From assembly GCF_018138715.1 (NCBI RefSeq), contig NZ_JAGSHX010000002.1, positions 62,001 through 126,000 on the forward strand: DNA of 64,000 bases, given 5' to 3'. The notes below the pieces were generated by a model. The model was not told the origin of the DNA. It saw only the letters and a list, made by a program, of their open reading frames with translations, and did no database searches. How positions within the stretch are numbered: the stretch's first letter is position 1; the number at the start of each line of letters is the position of its first letter. The stretch is from Streptomyces asiaticus (GTDB lineage Bacteria > Actinomycetota > Actinomycetes > Streptomycetales > Streptomycetaceae). The position numbers and the translations under genes are program-made. Below are positions 1 to 9,668 of the stretch, piece by piece.

Positions 1-501
1 GCCGCCGACCGAGGTGACCAGGGTGCCGGCGGCAGGGGCGATGTAGACGGCCTCGATGACCGGCAGCTCGAAGGTGCTGCCGCCGTAGAACGGGCCGCTG
101 GCCCGGAGCGTGAGTTGGTTGCCGGCGGAGACGACGGACTGGACCGAGTCGCCGAGGTTGCTGCCACCGGTCAGTTTCAGGCTGACCAGGCGCGCACCGG
201 CCGGCTGGTTGATCTTGACGGCTATGTCTCTGACCTCTTTCTGGTACGCGGGGTTGAGGGTGGAGGCGCCCTGGGCGTACTTCACCGTGAACTTCTGGTG
301 GGCCGACACGGTTGCCGGGGCCGTGACGTCGAACAGACGGTTGCTGCCGTACTCGCTCCACACGCCGTTCTCCGGTACGCGGCAGAGGAACGGCACGGTG
401 GCGGGCGCGGCGACGGCACTACCGGATGCGGCCATGACACCGGCCGTGGCCAGGGCTGCTGCGACGACGAACCGGCGTGTTGCGGTGGTCTTGCGGATCA
501 A
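1..501 (-). CDS. secreted protein, 3' end outside the window
   Basis: An open frame of 167 codons starts at TTG 501 and runs off the left edge. GAGGAG lies about 5 bases upstream, which decides the start. The first ~32 residues form a classical Sec signal: MIRKTTATRR, a hydrophobic stretch, then an SAVAAPA cleavage site. The mature part (FLCRVPENGVWSEYG...) is rich in beta-forming residues, has one visible cysteine and no catalytic motif I recognise. It is divergent from the SDR gene at 663. Function unknown; an exported or cell-surface protein is the safe reading. Confidence 0.75.
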   Translation of the reverse strand, partial: MIRKTTATRRFVVAAALATAGVMAASGSAVAAPATVPFLCRVPENGVWSEYGSNRLFDVTAPATVSAHQKFTVKYAQGASTLNPAYQKEVRDIAVKINQPAGARLVSLKLTGGSNLGDSVQSVVSAGNQLTLRASGPFYGGSTFELPVIEAVYIAPAAGTLVTSVGG

Positions 502-662
502 GGTTTCTCCTCGGGTCGGGCTGCATACCGGCAGCCCGACGGAAGCTAGGTCCGCCCGCTGGAGACTGGCTCAAAAATCGCTTTCCAACAGCTCTCGAGC
601 GGCACGAGACGCCGACGCAGCAGATTCCCGGCAAAAGCCGTCCGAGCGTGGAGCTGGGTTGA

Positions 663-1412
663 ATGGTGAATACCAAGGACCTCAAGGACAAGGTCGCCGT
701 GGTCACCGGAGGGACCAGGGGGCTGGGACTGAAGATCACCGAAGCGTTCGTCGCCGAGGGTGTCCGGGTGGTGGCCGCCGCCCGGGGCACCGAGGGCGCT
801 GCCGAAGGCCTCGGCCACCTCGGTGACCGAGCCGTCTTCGAGCAGGCGGACGTCCGGGACCCGGAATCGGTGAAATCACTGCTGAGCGTAGCGGCGGACC
901 GGTTCGGCGGGGTGGACATCGTGGTGGCCAACGCAGGGCTGAGCAGGCCAGGACCGGTCGCGGGACTGTCGTTCGAGAATTGGTCGCAGGTGTTGGACAC
1001 GAACGTGAACGGTGTCTTCCACTGCGTCAAGGAGTCCGTGCCGTACCTGGAGAAGAGCGAGCACGGCCGGATCATCACGCTCTCCTCGGCCCTGGGCAGT
1101 CGGCCCACCCGCGGCGCGGCCTCGTACTGCTCGACCAAGGCAGCGGTGGAGATGTTCACGCGGGTGGTGGCCCTGGAGCTGGCGCCCCTGGGCATCACCG
1201 TCAACTGCCTTTCCCCTGGCTTCATCGACGAAGGCATGGGCAAGCTGCTGAAGAAGAACGAGGCCGTGTGGGGTCAGTACGCGCCCAAGATCTCGCTGTG
1301 CCGGATGGGCCTGGGTGAGGAAGTGGCGGACGCCGCGGTCTTCCTCGCCTCCGCCGCCGGCTCGTACGTCAACGGGCATGTACTGGAGGTCAACGGCGGC
1401 CTGTCCTGGTGA
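663..1412 (+). CDS. SDR-family oxidoreductase (ketoreductase-like)
   Basis: This is a 249-residue classical short-chain dehydrogenase/reductase. The NAD(P)-binding motif TGGTRGLG is at about residues 15-22, VVANAG at 87-92, catalytic Ser at 141/142, and the Tyr155-x3-Lys159 pair in YCSTK. Length and the C-terminal VNGHVLEVNGG match FabG-like 3-oxoacyl-ACP reductases. It stands alone on the plus strand and converges on another SDR gene with a shared terminator between them. Being beside a type II PKS core, it may reduce a polyketide or sugar intermediate; the substrate cannot be told from sequence. Confidence 0.88.
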   Translation: MVNTKDLKDKVAVVTGGTRGLGLKITEAFVAEGVRVVAAARGTEGAAEGLGHLGDRAVFEQADVRDPESVKSLLSVAADRFGGVDIVVANAGLSRPGPVAGLSFENWSQVLDTNVNGVFHCVKESVPYLEKSEHGRIITLSSALGSRPTRGAASYCSTKAAVEMFTRVVALELAPLGITVNCLSPGFIDEGMGKLLKKNEAVWGQYAPKISLCRMGLGEEVADAAVFLASAAGSYVNGHVLEVNGGLSW

Positions 1413-1432
1413 CACCGGTACCGGGAGCGGAG

Positions 1433-1467
1433 CAGAGGGCGGCCCCGGCGCTCGGGGCCGCCCTCTG
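1433..1467. terminator. bidirectional terminator between convergent SDR genes
   Basis: A perfect 14-bp GC-rich inverted repeat (1433-1446 with 1454-1467) encloses a 7-base loop. It lies 20 bp after the plus-strand SDR stop and 13 bp after the minus-strand SDR stop, the expected place for a shared terminator. Confidence 0.75.
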
Positions 1468-1480
1468 TGCTGCCGCGGTG

Positions 1481-2269
1481 TCAGGCGCCGGCGGTGACCG
1501 GGATGCTCTGTCCGGTGACGGCGGTGTTCGCCGCCGAGGCCAGGAACACCACCACCCGGGCCACCTCGGCCGCGTCCAGCAGCCGGCCGAGCGGGGCCCG
1601 GTCGGCGTAACGCCCGGCGACGCCGAAACTGTTCGCCATCCGCTCCTCGTTGCGGAAGGTCCGGGTCAGGCCGGGGATCACGACATTGGAGAGGATATCC
1701 CCGTCCCGGCCCAGGCTGAAGGCCGAACTGCGCGAGAAGCCGTGCAGCGCCGCCTTGGCCGCCGCGTAGTACTCGGAGCCGATCCGCCCCGCGTCGGTCT
1801 CCAGCACCCCCTCGGTGACCAGGCTCGACGACAGGTGCACGATCCGGCCCCAGCCGCGTTCGCGCATCGGCGGGGCGACCAGGCGGGTCAGCTCGATCGC
1901 TCCCTCGATGTTGTCCCGCATCTTGTCCTGCCAGCTGTCGCCGATCTCCTCGAACCGGTCCCCGGGCGGGCGGAAGCCGAAGGGGCGGAACGCGTTGTTG
2001 ACCAGGACATCGACCCGGCCGGTCCAGTCGAGCGCGGCATCCACCAGGGCCCGCGCGCAGACCGGGTCGCTCAGGTCGTACGGAACGGCCAAAGCACGGC
2101 CGCCGGCCTTCTCGACCCGTTCGGCGGTCGCGGCCGCGTCCTCGGGCCGCGAGCGGTAGCCGACCACCACGTCGGCGCTTTCCGCGCCGAAGGCGGCCGC
2201 GATTTCCCGTCCCATGCCGCCGGACGCGCCGGTGACCAGGACGGTGCGGTTGTTCAGACCCAGGTCCAT
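1481..2269 (-). CDS. SDR-family oxidoreductase
   Basis: This is a 262-residue classical SDR. TGASGGMG at about 13-20 binds the nucleotide, Ser148 is in HLSSS, and Tyr168-x3-Lys172 is the catalytic pair. The usual NNAG is NNAF here (91-94), a mild variant. The last gene of a minus-strand operon: its ATG is 4 bp beyond the acyltransferase stop, and the methyltransferase lies upstream of that. A tailoring reductase of the polyketide or sugar pathway is likely; the substrate is unknown. Confidence 0.88.
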   Translation of the reverse strand: MDLGLNNRTVLVTGASGGMGREIAAAFGAESADVVVGYRSRPEDAAATAERVEKAGGRALAVPYDLSDPVCARALVDAALDWTGRVDVLVNNAFRPFGFRPPGDRFEEIGDSWQDKMRDNIEGAIELTRLVAPPMRERGWGRIVHLSSSLVTEGVLETDAGRIGSEYYAAAKAALHGFSRSSAFSLGRDGDILSNVVIPGLTRTFRNEERMANSFGVAGRYADRAPLGRLLDAAEVARVVVFLASAANTAVTGQSIPVTAGA

Positions 2270-2273
2270 CGCG

Positions 2274-3464
2274 TCACCGCCCCGCCGGGGTCGAGGCCTG
2301 GTCCCGCACCGCCGGGGCGGCGGGTGGTGGAGGTCCGGTTTTCCTGCGGGCGTTGGCGAAACGCCGTACGGCCGGCACCTCGACCAGCCGGTAGAGGATC
2401 CAGGCCGCGAGTACCGTGAGGGCGAAGTCCAGGATGATCATTCCCAGGGCGGGAAGGGTGTCCCAGGTCCGGCCGGGCACCCGGCCCATCGGCCCGTACC
2501 ACATGACCAGGATGTGAACCAGGTAGAAGGCGAAGGAGATTTCACCGAAGAAGACCGCGACGCGGTTGCGGAGGGGCGAGGGGCGGTTCTCGGTGTCCGC
2601 GACGGCTCCAGCCGCCACGATCAGCGCCAGTGGGAGGACCGTGGGTGCGACGATGCCATACGCGTCGGGCAGCCAGACGGTCAGCGCGTAGCCCGGGATC
2701 AGCGTGAGCAGGGCCGGACCCAGTCCCAGCGGGATCCAGCGGCCGGTCATGATGATCCGGGCCATCACGATGCCGAGGGCGAACTCCAGCATCCGCGTGG
2801 CCGGCAGGCAGTAGACGAACCAGTACTGGTACCAGGAGATGGGGTAATACGGCATGTCCGGGTCGGTGGGCAGCAGCTGGGAGGCCAGCGCCACCAGGAC
2901 CGTGCCGGTGAACAGCAGACCCGCGCACAGCCACAGCCGACGTGCCGGGATGGCCTGGATCCAGCGCGCCAGCCAGGGGAAGGACACGTAGAACAGCAGC
3001 TCCGCGGCAAGGGACCAGCTGGGCCCGTTGGTGCCGAAGAAGACGTCCTCGGCCGGGAACCAGGCCTGGATCAGGAAGAGGGACGGCACGGTGTTGTTCA
3101 CCGTGGCCGCGTAGCCACCGAGCCACACCATGAACAGCAGCCCGAGCGCCCAGGTCACCAGGTGGTTGGGGAAGATCTTCGCGACCCGGCGGCGCCAGAA
3201 GGTCAGCGGCCGGCCGGAGTCACGGGCCGACCAGGTCAGCACGAAGCCGCTGAGGATGAAGAAGAATCCGACCCCGACGAAGCCCAGCTTGGCCACGTAG
3301 GTGATCAGATTCCCCTCGAGCTCCTTGTCGGTGAAGATGCCGTAGGTGAACGCGTGGCAGACGAACACCATGAGCGAGGCCACGAACCGCATCCCGGTCA
3401 GCGTGGGCAGCCGGGACGGACGGCTCGCCGCGGGCACGCGTCCGGCGGTGACGTCAGTGCTCAC
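2274..3464 (-). CDS. acyltransferase-3 family membrane O-acyltransferase
   Basis: This is a 396-residue polytopic membrane protein of the acyltransferase-3 family (OafA/MdmB type). RFVASLMVFVCHAFTYG near the N terminus carries the conserved Arg and His, and GVGFFFILSGFVLTW follows the family pattern. About ten hydrophobic helices are visible. I chose GTG 3464 because it overlaps the methyltransferase stop (GTGA), implying translational coupling. Family members such as MdmB acylate sugar hydroxyls of macrolides, so acylation of a glycosylated product is a reasonable inference here. Confidence 0.85.
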   Translation of the reverse strand: MSTDVTAGRVPAASRPSRLPTLTGMRFVASLMVFVCHAFTYGIFTDKELEGNLITYVAKLGFVGVGFFFILSGFVLTWSARDSGRPLTFWRRRVAKIFPNHLVTWALGLLFMVWLGGYAATVNNTVPSLFLIQAWFPAEDVFFGTNGPSWSLAAELLFYVSFPWLARWIQAIPARRLWLCAGLLFTGTVLVALASQLLPTDPDMPYYPISWYQYWFVYCLPATRMLEFALGIVMARIIMTGRWIPLGLGPALLTLIPGYALTVWLPDAYGIVAPTVLPLALIVAAGAVADTENRPSPLRNRVAVFFGEISFAFYLVHILVMWYGPMGRVPGRTWDTLPALGMIILDFALTVLAAWILYRLVEVPAVRRFANARRKTGPPPPAAPAVRDQASTPAGR

Positions 3465-4291
3465 GCCCGCGGCTCCCCCATCTTGCGGCCGACCGCGATG
3501 ACGTAGCCGAGGACCTCGCCCTCCAGCACCCCGACCTTGGAGAGCATGGCTTTGAACTCGTCGGCGAACTCCTTGCCGCCGCGCTCGGCGATGTAGGCGT
3601 ACTTCTCGTCCAGCACCTCGGGGATGCGCGCGGCCGAGCGGTGCAGGTGGGCGGTGGCGTCCTCGAACCGAGTGATCTCCAGCCCGGCGTCCAGCAGGAG
3701 TCCGCGGTACCCCTGGATGGTCGGCAGAGCATCGACGGTGAAGCCCTCCTTCAGCGCGGCACGCTCTTTGTCCGAGAGGTCCTCGCGTTCGGCATAGTCC
3801 GACAACACGAATCGGCCACCGGGGACGAGGACCCGCTCGATCTCGTGGAGCGCCTTCGGCCGGTCGGACATGTACATGAGTGCCTCGGAGGCCCAAACCG
3901 CGTCGAATGAACCATCCGGGTAGGGAAGCGCCATGCCGTCGCCCTGCTCGAAGGTGACCTGGCCGGTGACACCGGCCTCCTCGGCGAGCTTCTGGCCCTG
4001 GCGGACCTGCTCGGCGCTGACATTGATGCCCACGACGCGCGCCCCGGTGGCCTTGGCGGCCGCGATGGCCGGGCGGCCGAAGCCGCAGCCCACATCGAGG
4101 AGGCGGGAGGCCTCGCCGAGCTCGGCCGCCTCGATCATCACCTCGGTGTGGCGCTCCTTCGGGTCGGTGCCCGGCTTCTCGTCGTCGAAGTAGCCGATGT
4201 GCAGGTTGAAGCCGCTCAGCCCGAACAGCCAGCTGCGGTCGTCGAAGTACTCGCCGACCTCGTCGGCCGTCTTGGATTCGTACGTGGTCAT
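3461..4291 (-). CDS. SAM-dependent methyltransferase (class I)
   Basis: This is a 276-residue class I methyltransferase. Motif I (LLDVGCGFGRPA) is at about 64-75, an acidic residue ends strand 2, and the FDAVWASEALMYM and LVPGGRFVLSDY regions match the ubiE/erythromycin-O-methyltransferase type. It is the first gene of a minus-strand operon with the acyltransferase and SDR. The start is ATG 4291, facing the divergent aminotransferase gene across 213 bp. It is probably a natural-product O- or N-methyltransferase. Confidence 0.87.
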   Translation of the reverse strand: MTTYESKTADEVGEYFDDRSWLFGLSGFNLHIGYFDDEKPGTDPKERHTEVMIEAAELGEASRLLDVGCGFGRPAIAAAKATGARVVGINVSAEQVRQGQKLAEEAGVTGQVTFEQGDGMALPYPDGSFDAVWASEALMYMSDRPKALHEIERVLVPGGRFVLSDYAEREDLSDKERAALKEGFTVDALPTIQGYRGLLLDAGLEITRFEDATAHLHRSAARIPEVLDEKYAYIAERGGKEFADEFKAMLSKVGVLEGEVLGYVIAVGRKMGEPRA

Positions 4292-4504
4292 GTCGGCACC
4301 TCATTCAAGCGACAATCCGTCACCCCTCACGCTGCTGAGAGGCTCTCGAAGGCCGCTAGAGGTCGTCTCCAAGCCCGGCGGTGCACCCGGAACCCGCCAG
4401 CGGAACCCACGCCGCCAGGGCCGCGGCGTTCCATCAGCTCTCGAATCCGCGTCAAGCCACCCTCCTGACCATGCGCACATCCGTCCGCATCAGAGGGGAC
4501 CACC
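4292..4504. promoter_or_regulatory. divergent intergenic region
   Basis: These 213 bp separate two divergent operons and should hold promoters for both. AGAGGGGA at about 4491-4498 is the ribosome binding site of the plus-strand aminotransferase. I could not pick out a convincing operator or -35/-10 pair by eye. Confidence 0.5.
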
Positions 4505-5647
4505 GTGATTCATCTCTTCCAGCCGCAGACCGGCGACGAGGAACTCGCCGCCGTTTCCCAGGTGTTCGCCGACAAGTGGCTCGGCCACGGACCCCGTACC
4601 AAGGCGTTCGAGGCCGAGTTCGCCGCTCACGTCGGGGTGGACCCCGAGCACATGATCTTCCTCAACTCCGGTACCGCCGGGCTCTTCCTGGCCCTGGAGT
4701 GTCTCGGTCTCGAGGAGGACGACGAGGTCGTCCTCCCCTCGCTCAGCTTCCTGGCCGCCGCCAACGCCGTTCTGTCCGTGCGCGCCCGCCCGGTCTTCTG
4801 CGATGTGGACCCCCGCACACTCAACCCCGACGCCGCGCACATCGAGGCCGCGCTCACCGACCGCACCAAGGCCGTCGTCGTACTGCACTACGGCGGCTAC
4901 CCAGGCGACATCGAGGCCATCGCCGAACTCTGCCGCGACCGTGACATCCCGCTGGTGGAGGACGCGGCCTGCTCGCCCGGATCCCGGGTGGACGGCAAAG
5001 CCGTCGGCAGTTTCGGCGACCTCGCCATGTGGAGCTTCGACGCGATGAAGGTGCTGGTCACCGGCGATGGCGGGATGCTCTACGCACGTGACCGAGAACT
5101 CGTCACCCGGGCCCGCAGACTCGCCTACCACGGCCTCGTCCAGCCCAGCGGCATCGGCCACTCCAAGGTCTCCCACCGCTGGTGGGAACTGGAGGTCCCG
5201 GAGATCGGCCGTCGGGTCATCGGCAATGACATGACTGCCGCGATCGGCCGGGTCCAGCTGCGCCGGCTGCCGGAGTTCATCGCTCGACGCCGCGAGATCG
5301 TCGAGCTGTACGACCGCGAGCTGGCCGGCGCCGCAGGGATCCTGACGCCGCCGCCACTGCCCGTCGGCCACGAGTCGACGTACTACTTCTACTGGGTGCA
5401 GTTCGAGAAGCAGATCCGCAACGAAATCGCGAGCGAACTGCTGGCCGCGGACATCTACACCACCTTTCGCTACGCCCCGCTGCACAAGGTCACCGCCTAC
5501 CGCTCCGGGGACCAGGCGCTGCCTTCCTCCGACCACGCGGCCGGGCGCACCCTGTGCCTGCCCCTGCACCCGGGCCTGTCCGACGACGACGTCCGCACGG
5601 TCGCCACAACCCTGCGCAAGGCCGTCGCGGCCCGCGGTGAGGAGTAA
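4505..5647 (+). CDS. DegT/DnrJ/EryC1/StrS-family PLP aminotransferase
   Basis: This is a 380-residue fold-type I PLP enzyme of the sugar-aminotransferase family. NSGTAGLFLAL (about 54-64) binds the phosphate, VEDAACSPGS contains the pyridine-N aspartate (Asp153), and FDAMKVLVTGDGGM contains the expected Schiff-base Lys182. The start is ATG 4505 behind GAGGGG. The family transaminates keto-sugars of antibiotic glycosides or, in some members, cyclitols. No NDP-sugar synthesis genes are in the window, so the substrate is open. It is followed after 3 bp by the GT-B-like gene. Confidence 0.9.
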   Translation: MIHLFQPQTGDEELAAVSQVFADKWLGHGPRTKAFEAEFAAHVGVDPEHMIFLNSGTAGLFLALECLGLEEDDEVVLPSLSFLAAANAVLSVRARPVFCDVDPRTLNPDAAHIEAALTDRTKAVVVLHYGGYPGDIEAIAELCRDRDIPLVEDAACSPGSRVDGKAVGSFGDLAMWSFDAMKVLVTGDGGMLYARDRELVTRARRLAYHGLVQPSGIGHSKVSHRWWELEVPEIGRRVIGNDMTAAIGRVQLRRLPEFIARRREIVELYDRELAGAAGILTPPPLPVGHESTYYFYWVQFEKQIRNEIASELLAADIYTTFRYAPLHKVTAYRSGDQALPSSDHAAGRTLCLPLHPGLSDDDVRTVATTLRKAVAARGEE

Positions 5648-5650
5648 CTG

Positions 5651-6925
5651 ATGCGTCTTGTGTTCCTGGCCGCCCTGGCCAAGACCCTGCACGAGGTCAC
5701 CATCGGCCTCGACCTGGCGGAACAGCTCGCCGGCGCCGGCATCACGAGCCACTTCGTCGTCAACCCCTACAACGAGGACCAGCTGCGGACCGCGCGGATC
5801 CCGTACACCGCGGTGGAGCCGGACCTCGGCGAGGACGTACGCGAGGTCGTGCGACGAGTGGTGAAGGAGTCCCGGGCCGACGCCATCGTCCTCGTCGACT
5901 ACCTCGCCCATTGGATGACCTTCAAGATCGGCTACCGGACCGACCCGTGGTTCGTCGAGGACCTCGGGCTGCCCGTCATCCCCCTGGACCTGTACGACCT
6001 GGAGAACACCAGCCGTCGGGTCGAGATTCTCGGCACCACCATGGAGGTCGACGACAACCTGCTGCGGATGCCGGTGCAGCTCCTGCCGGTGCCGATGAAC
6101 CGCCCGCAGGTCACCGGCTCCGGCCGCGGCCTTCCGTACCGCGCCAACCGCACCATCGGGCCGCTGACCGGGAACGTCCGCCGGGAGACCCGGCGCGCCC
6201 TCGGACTGCCCGACGGGGCCCGGCTGCTGATGGTGCCCACTCTGCCCTGGCAGCAGCTGATGCAGTTCCATGCGGCGCCGCCCACCCGCGAGCTCGCCGG
6301 CCGGCTGCCCCGCCTGCTCGCCCACCATCTCGCCCGCCTGCCGCAGGACACCCACTTCCTCCTGACCGGCCCGCTCTTCGACGGCTTCGCCGCGGGTCTG
6401 CCGGAGGAGCGGGTCCACCACCGGCCCGAGTACACCGCCGGGGAGTACCACCGGCTGCTCGGTTCCTCCGATGCGGTGTTCTCCTTCCATCTGCCCAGTT
6501 ACGCCCTGGAGCGCGCGGTCGCGGCCGACGTACCGGGTCTGCTCGGCGTCAACGACCACGCGGTGAACAGCGCGGCGGACATCGAACGCCTCGGAGCCGC
6601 CCTCCCGGGCGGCCTGACCGACCGGGTGCGGGGCTGGCTGGCCGACTACCCCGGCCCGCTGCCCGACTTCCACATGTGGCCGCTGCGCTGGAACGAGGTG
6701 CTGCGTCCGCTGCTTCGGGCCAACCCGTTCACCGACACGCTGCGTCGCGCGGAGCTCCTCGACGAGCACAGCCTGGTCGACGGCCTGGAACGGATCCTGT
6801 ACGACGGGGCCGAGCGCGACCGGCTCGCCGCGGCGCGGGCCGGGTACCGGGACATCGTGAGTGGCCTGCCGGAGACGGCGCAGACGTTCACCGAGGCAGT
6901 GCGCCGCCTCGGGCTCGGCGTCTGA
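5651..6925 (+). CDS. GT-B-like protein of unknown function
   Basis: The 424-residue protein opens with MRLVFLAALAKTLHEVTIGL, resembling the first Rossmann strand and helix of GT-B glycosyltransferases. Around 290-320 a segment (SSDAVFSFHLPSYALERAVAADVPGLLGVND) resembles a donor-binding half. The canonical HxGGxxT motif is absent, so it may be a divergent glycosyltransferase or an auxiliary protein. It is tightly coupled to the DegT aminotransferase (3 bp gap after the stop), suggesting joint action on the same amino-sugar or amide product. Confidence 0.6.
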   Translation: MRLVFLAALAKTLHEVTIGLDLAEQLAGAGITSHFVVNPYNEDQLRTARIPYTAVEPDLGEDVREVVRRVVKESRADAIVLVDYLAHWMTFKIGYRTDPWFVEDLGLPVIPLDLYDLENTSRRVEILGTTMEVDDNLLRMPVQLLPVPMNRPQVTGSGRGLPYRANRTIGPLTGNVRRETRRALGLPDGARLLMVPTLPWQQLMQFHAAPPTRELAGRLPRLLAHHLARLPQDTHFLLTGPLFDGFAAGLPEERVHHRPEYTAGEYHRLLGSSDAVFSFHLPSYALERAVAADVPGLLGVNDHAVNSAADIERLGAALPGGLTDRVRGWLADYPGPLPDFHMWPLRWNEVLRPLLRANPFTDTLRRAELLDEHSLVDGLERILYDGAERDRLAAARAGYRDIVSGLPETAQTFTEAVRRLGLGV

Positions 6926-6929
6926 ACGC

Positions 6930-6977
6930 GCCCCGGCTCCGGCCGGGTCCGTGAGGGGACCCCGCCGGAGCCGGGGC
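6930..6977. terminator. bidirectional terminator between convergent genes
   Basis: A 14-bp perfect inverted repeat (6930-6943 with 6964-6977) lies 4 bp after the stop of the plus-strand gene and 22 bp after the end of the minus-strand glycosyltransferase. A smaller GGGTCC/GGACCC stem sits inside the loop. Confidence 0.75.
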
Positions 6978-6999
6978 CGCCCGGGTCGCCGGGGCGGGA

Positions 7000-8136
7000 T
7001 CAGGCCGCCCGCGCCACCAGGCTCTCCACCATGTCCACCACCTGCGCCGGCAGCGGAAGCAGGGCCATCTCCGCGGACACCGCCCGCGCCCGTTCCCGGT
7101 ACGAGTCGTCCTCCAGCACCTCGCGGCAGGCCTCTGCGATGTTCTCCGGCGAATCCTGAGCGGGGTCGACCATCTTCGCGGCACCGTAGGCGCTCAGCCG
7201 CTCGGTGTAGCCCACCACGTACGGCAGATACGGGATCAGCACCTGCGGCACACCGGCAGCCATGCTGCCCAGCACCGTATTGCCACCCGCATGGCTGATC
7301 GTCAGATCACAGGTCCTGGCCACCGCGTCCAGCGGGATCCACCCGGCACGCGCGTTGTCCGGCAGCGGGCCCAGCTCGGCCGCGACCGCCTCCGGGGCCG
7401 CGACCAGCAGTTCCACGTCCAGTGCGGCCACCTTCTCCACCAGCCCGGAGAGGATTTCGAAGTCGGAGTCCTTGGTCACCCGGCTGCCCGCGCTCACCAG
7501 CACCCGGGGCCGGTCCCCCTTGGCGAACATCCACGGTTCCAGCGGCTTCTGCCCCGTGTAAGGGACGTAGCGCATCATCTGTGCCGGCGGGGCGTCGTCC
7601 GGGCGGAGCGACGGCGGGCAGGTGTCGATGAACAAGTCGGCGGTGGGCATCTCGTAGAGGCCGAGAGACTCCAGCTCCGGCCCCAGTTCCGCCGCCGCCG
7701 CGAGATCGATCGTGCGCGGCTCTCCCATGTCCACGGCGTGCTTGACGTACGGAACTCCCGCGTACGCGGCGGCCAGCGGGCCGGCAAACGCAAGCACCCC
7801 GCCCACCACCACGTCCGGCCGCCAGCTGTCGATCAGCGCGGTCAGGCCGTCCACGCAGGCCGCCGCATACCTCCCGAAACAGCGCCCGTTGAAAAGATAG
7901 CGCTCGTGGAGGTCCTCGGGGATCGTCTGCAGGACGCCCCGCCGGTCGTGGAGGAAGTCCTTCATCGTCCTGGCGGTGACCGGGAAGCCGGGGATCCCAG
8001 CGCCGTTGATGGTGCGCATGCAGTCCTCGGGGGCCGTCATTACGACTTCGTGCCCGGCGTTCCTGGCCGCCTGTGCCAGAGGCACCAGCGAGAAGATGAC
8101 ACCCGACGTACCGCCCGCCACAAAGAGAATCTTCAT
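7000..8136 (-). CDS. GT1-family glycosyltransferase (EryCIII/DesVII-like)
   Basis: This is a 378-residue GT-B glycosyltransferase. The N-terminal [20 protein letters not shown] is typical of antibiotic glycosyltransferases. [16 protein letters not shown] lies near 108-122. The C-terminal donor motif [20 protein letters not shown] is at about 281-300, with His282 as the likely phosphate-contacting residue. Family members transfer deoxysugars to aglycones. It is transcribed away from the ketosynthase genes and shares an upstream region with them. Confidence 0.9.
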   Translation of the reverse strand: MKILFVAGGTSGVIFSLVPLAQAARNAGHEVVMTAPEDCMRTINGAGIPGFPVTARTMKDFLHDRRGVLQTIPEDLHERYLFNGRCFGRYAAACVDGLTALIDSWRPDVVVGGVLAFAGPLAAAYAGVPYVKHAVDMGEPRTIDLAAAAELGPELESLGLYEMPTADLFIDTCPPSLRPDDAPPAQMMRYVPYTGQKPLEPWMFAKGDRPRVLVSAGSRVTKDSDFEILSGLVEKVAALDVELLVAAPEAVAAELGPLPDNARAGWIPLDAVARTCDLTISHAGGNTVLGSMAAGVPQVLIPYLPYVVGYTERLSAYGAAKMVDPAQDSPENIAEACREVLEDDSYRERARAVSAEMALLPLPAQVVDMVESLVARAA

Positions 8137-8396
8137 GGCGGGGATGGTCCGGGAACGGATTCGTCACCGGCTCGAACAATCCTCGAGGCCCGATCCCGCC
8201 CGGCCGTGTGCCCTGTACGCGCCGGGTCCCCACCGCTACTGATCCTCGAGCGGCGCCGATGGCCGCCACCAGCAGGCCTCGATCTGAGGTCGAGCGAAGG
8301 TTCCAAAGCTTCACGCACCGGCCATGGCAGCTACGAAGCGCGAGCGGCCCCACGGGCGTGCCGCGCACAGGAGGACCCACTCGTGAAGGACATCCA
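8137..8396. promoter_or_regulatory. divergent promoter region with possible coupled 5-codon leader ORF
   Basis: The 260 bp between the glycosyltransferase and ketosynthase genes should contain promoters in both directions. AGGAGG (8369-8374) precedes a GTG at 8383 that opens a five-codon frame (M-K-D-I-Q). Its TGA overlaps the ketosynthase ATG as ATGA at 8397-8400. The ketosynthase also has its own GAAGGA. The mini-ORF may be a translational coupling leader or chance. Confidence 0.4.
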
Positions 8397-9668
8397 ATGA
8401 GCCGTCGCGTCGTCATCACCGGAATAGGCGTGGTCGCACCGGGGGGCTTGGGTACCAAGGAATTCTGGTCCCTGCTCACCTCGGGCAGGACCGCGACCCG
8501 GGCCATCAGCCTCTTCGACGCGTCCCCGTTCCGCTCCCGGATCGCCGCGGAGGCCGACTTCGACCCGCTGCTCCACGGCTTCACCGCCGAGGACGCCGAG
8601 CGTCTCGACCGCGCCGCCCAGTTCGCCCTGGTCAGTGCCGAGGAGGCGGTACGTGACAGCGGCCTGGACACCCAGAACCTGGTCCCCACCCGCACCGGTG
8701 TCACCCTCGGCAGCGCGGTCGGGTGCACGATGGGCCTGGACAGCGAGTACAACGTGGTCAGCCGGGGCGGCAGCACCTGGCAGGTGGACCATAGCCTGGC
8801 CGTCCCGCATCTGTTCGACTACTTCGTGCCCAGTTCGATGGCGGCCGAAGTGGCCTGGCGCACCCATGCCCAGGGGCCGGTGGCCATGGTCTCCACCGGC
8901 TGCACCTCGGGCCTGGACTCCATCGGGCACGCCGTCGAGCTGATCCGCGAGGGCAGTGCCGACGTGATGATCGCCGGTGCCACCGAGGCGCCCATCTCCC
9001 CGATCACCGTGGCCTGCTTCGACGCCATCAAGGCGACCTCGCCGCGCAACGACGAGCCGGAGAGCGCCTCCCGGCCCTTCGACGCCTCCCGCAACGGCTT
9101 CGTGCTCGGCGAGGGTTCGGCCGTACTGGTTCTGGAAGAGCTGGGGAGCGCCCGCCGGCGCGGCGCCCACGTGTACGCCGAGATCGCCGGCTTCGCCAGC
9201 CGCTGCAACGCCTACCACATGACCGGCCTGCGCCCGGACGGTGCCGAAATGGCCGAGGCGATCCGGACAGCCCTCGACGAGGCCCGGCTCGACGGCACCG
9301 CCGTCGACTACGTCAACGCGCATGGTTCCGGCACCAAGCAGAACGACCGGCACGAGACCGCCGCGTTCAAACGCAGCCTGGGCGACCACGCGTACAACGT
9401 CCCCGTCAGCTCCATCAAGTCGATGATCGGGCACTCGCTGGGCGCGATCGGCTCCCTGGAGGTGGCCGCCAGCGCCCTGGCAATCGAGCACAACACGGTG
9501 CCGCCCACCGCGAATCTCCACACCCCCGACCCCTCCTGCGACCTGGACTACACCCCGCTGGTCGCCCGCAGCCGGCGTACCGACACCGTCCTGAGCGTCG
9601 GCAGCGGCTTCGGCGGTTTCCAGAGCGCGATGGTCCTGACCCGCCCGCGCCTGGGAGATGCCGCATGA
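8397..9668 (+). CDS. type II PKS ketosynthase alpha (KS-alpha)
   Basis: This is a 423-residue beta-ketoacyl synthase. Cys169 in [10 protein letters not shown] is the nucleophile, His309 in NAHGSGT and His346 in GHSLGA complete the triad, and SGFGGF closes the protein, as in ActI-ORF1/TcmK. I chose ATG 8397 because [11 protein letters not shown] is the conserved N terminus. The chain-length factor overlaps it by ATGA, the hallmark pairing of a minimal type II PKS. It condenses malonyl-ACP units in a heterodimer with that partner. The required ACP gene is not visible in this window. Confidence 0.96.
   Translation: MSRRVVITGIGVVAPGGLGTKEFWSLLTSGRTATRAISLFDASPFRSRIAAEADFDPLLHGFTAEDAERLDRAAQFALVSAEEAVRDSGLDTQNLVPTRTGVTLGSAVGCTMGLDSEYNVVSRGGSTWQVDHSLAVPHLFDYFVPSSMAAEVAWRTHAQGPVAMVSTGCTSGLDSIGHAVELIREGSADVMIAGATEAPISPITVACFDAIKATSPRNDEPESASRPFDASRNGFVLGEGSAVLVLEELGSARRRGAHVYAEIAGFASRCNAYHMTGLRPDGAEMAEAIRTALDEARLDGTAVDYVNAHGSGTKQNDRHETAAFKRSLGDHAYNVPVSSIKSMIGHSLGAIGSLEVAASALAIEHNTVPPTANLHTPDPSCDLDYTPLVARSRRTDTVLSVGSGFGGFQSAMVLTRPRLGDAA

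Noticed and set aside
2214..3506. 430-residue plus-strand frame
   Set aside because: It is highly charged low-complexity translation opposite the acyltransferase; not coding.
2274..4304. 676-residue reading frame spanning methyltransferase and acyltransferase
   Set aside because: Only the acyltransferase part after the GTG at 3464 is real; the upstream part is an out-of-frame reading of the methyltransferase gene.
4490..6769. 759-residue minus-strand open frame
   Set aside because: It is antisense to the DegT and GT-B-like genes, is low-complexity (Gly/Val/Glu-rich) and matches no family; it is a by-product of GC-rich third codon positions.
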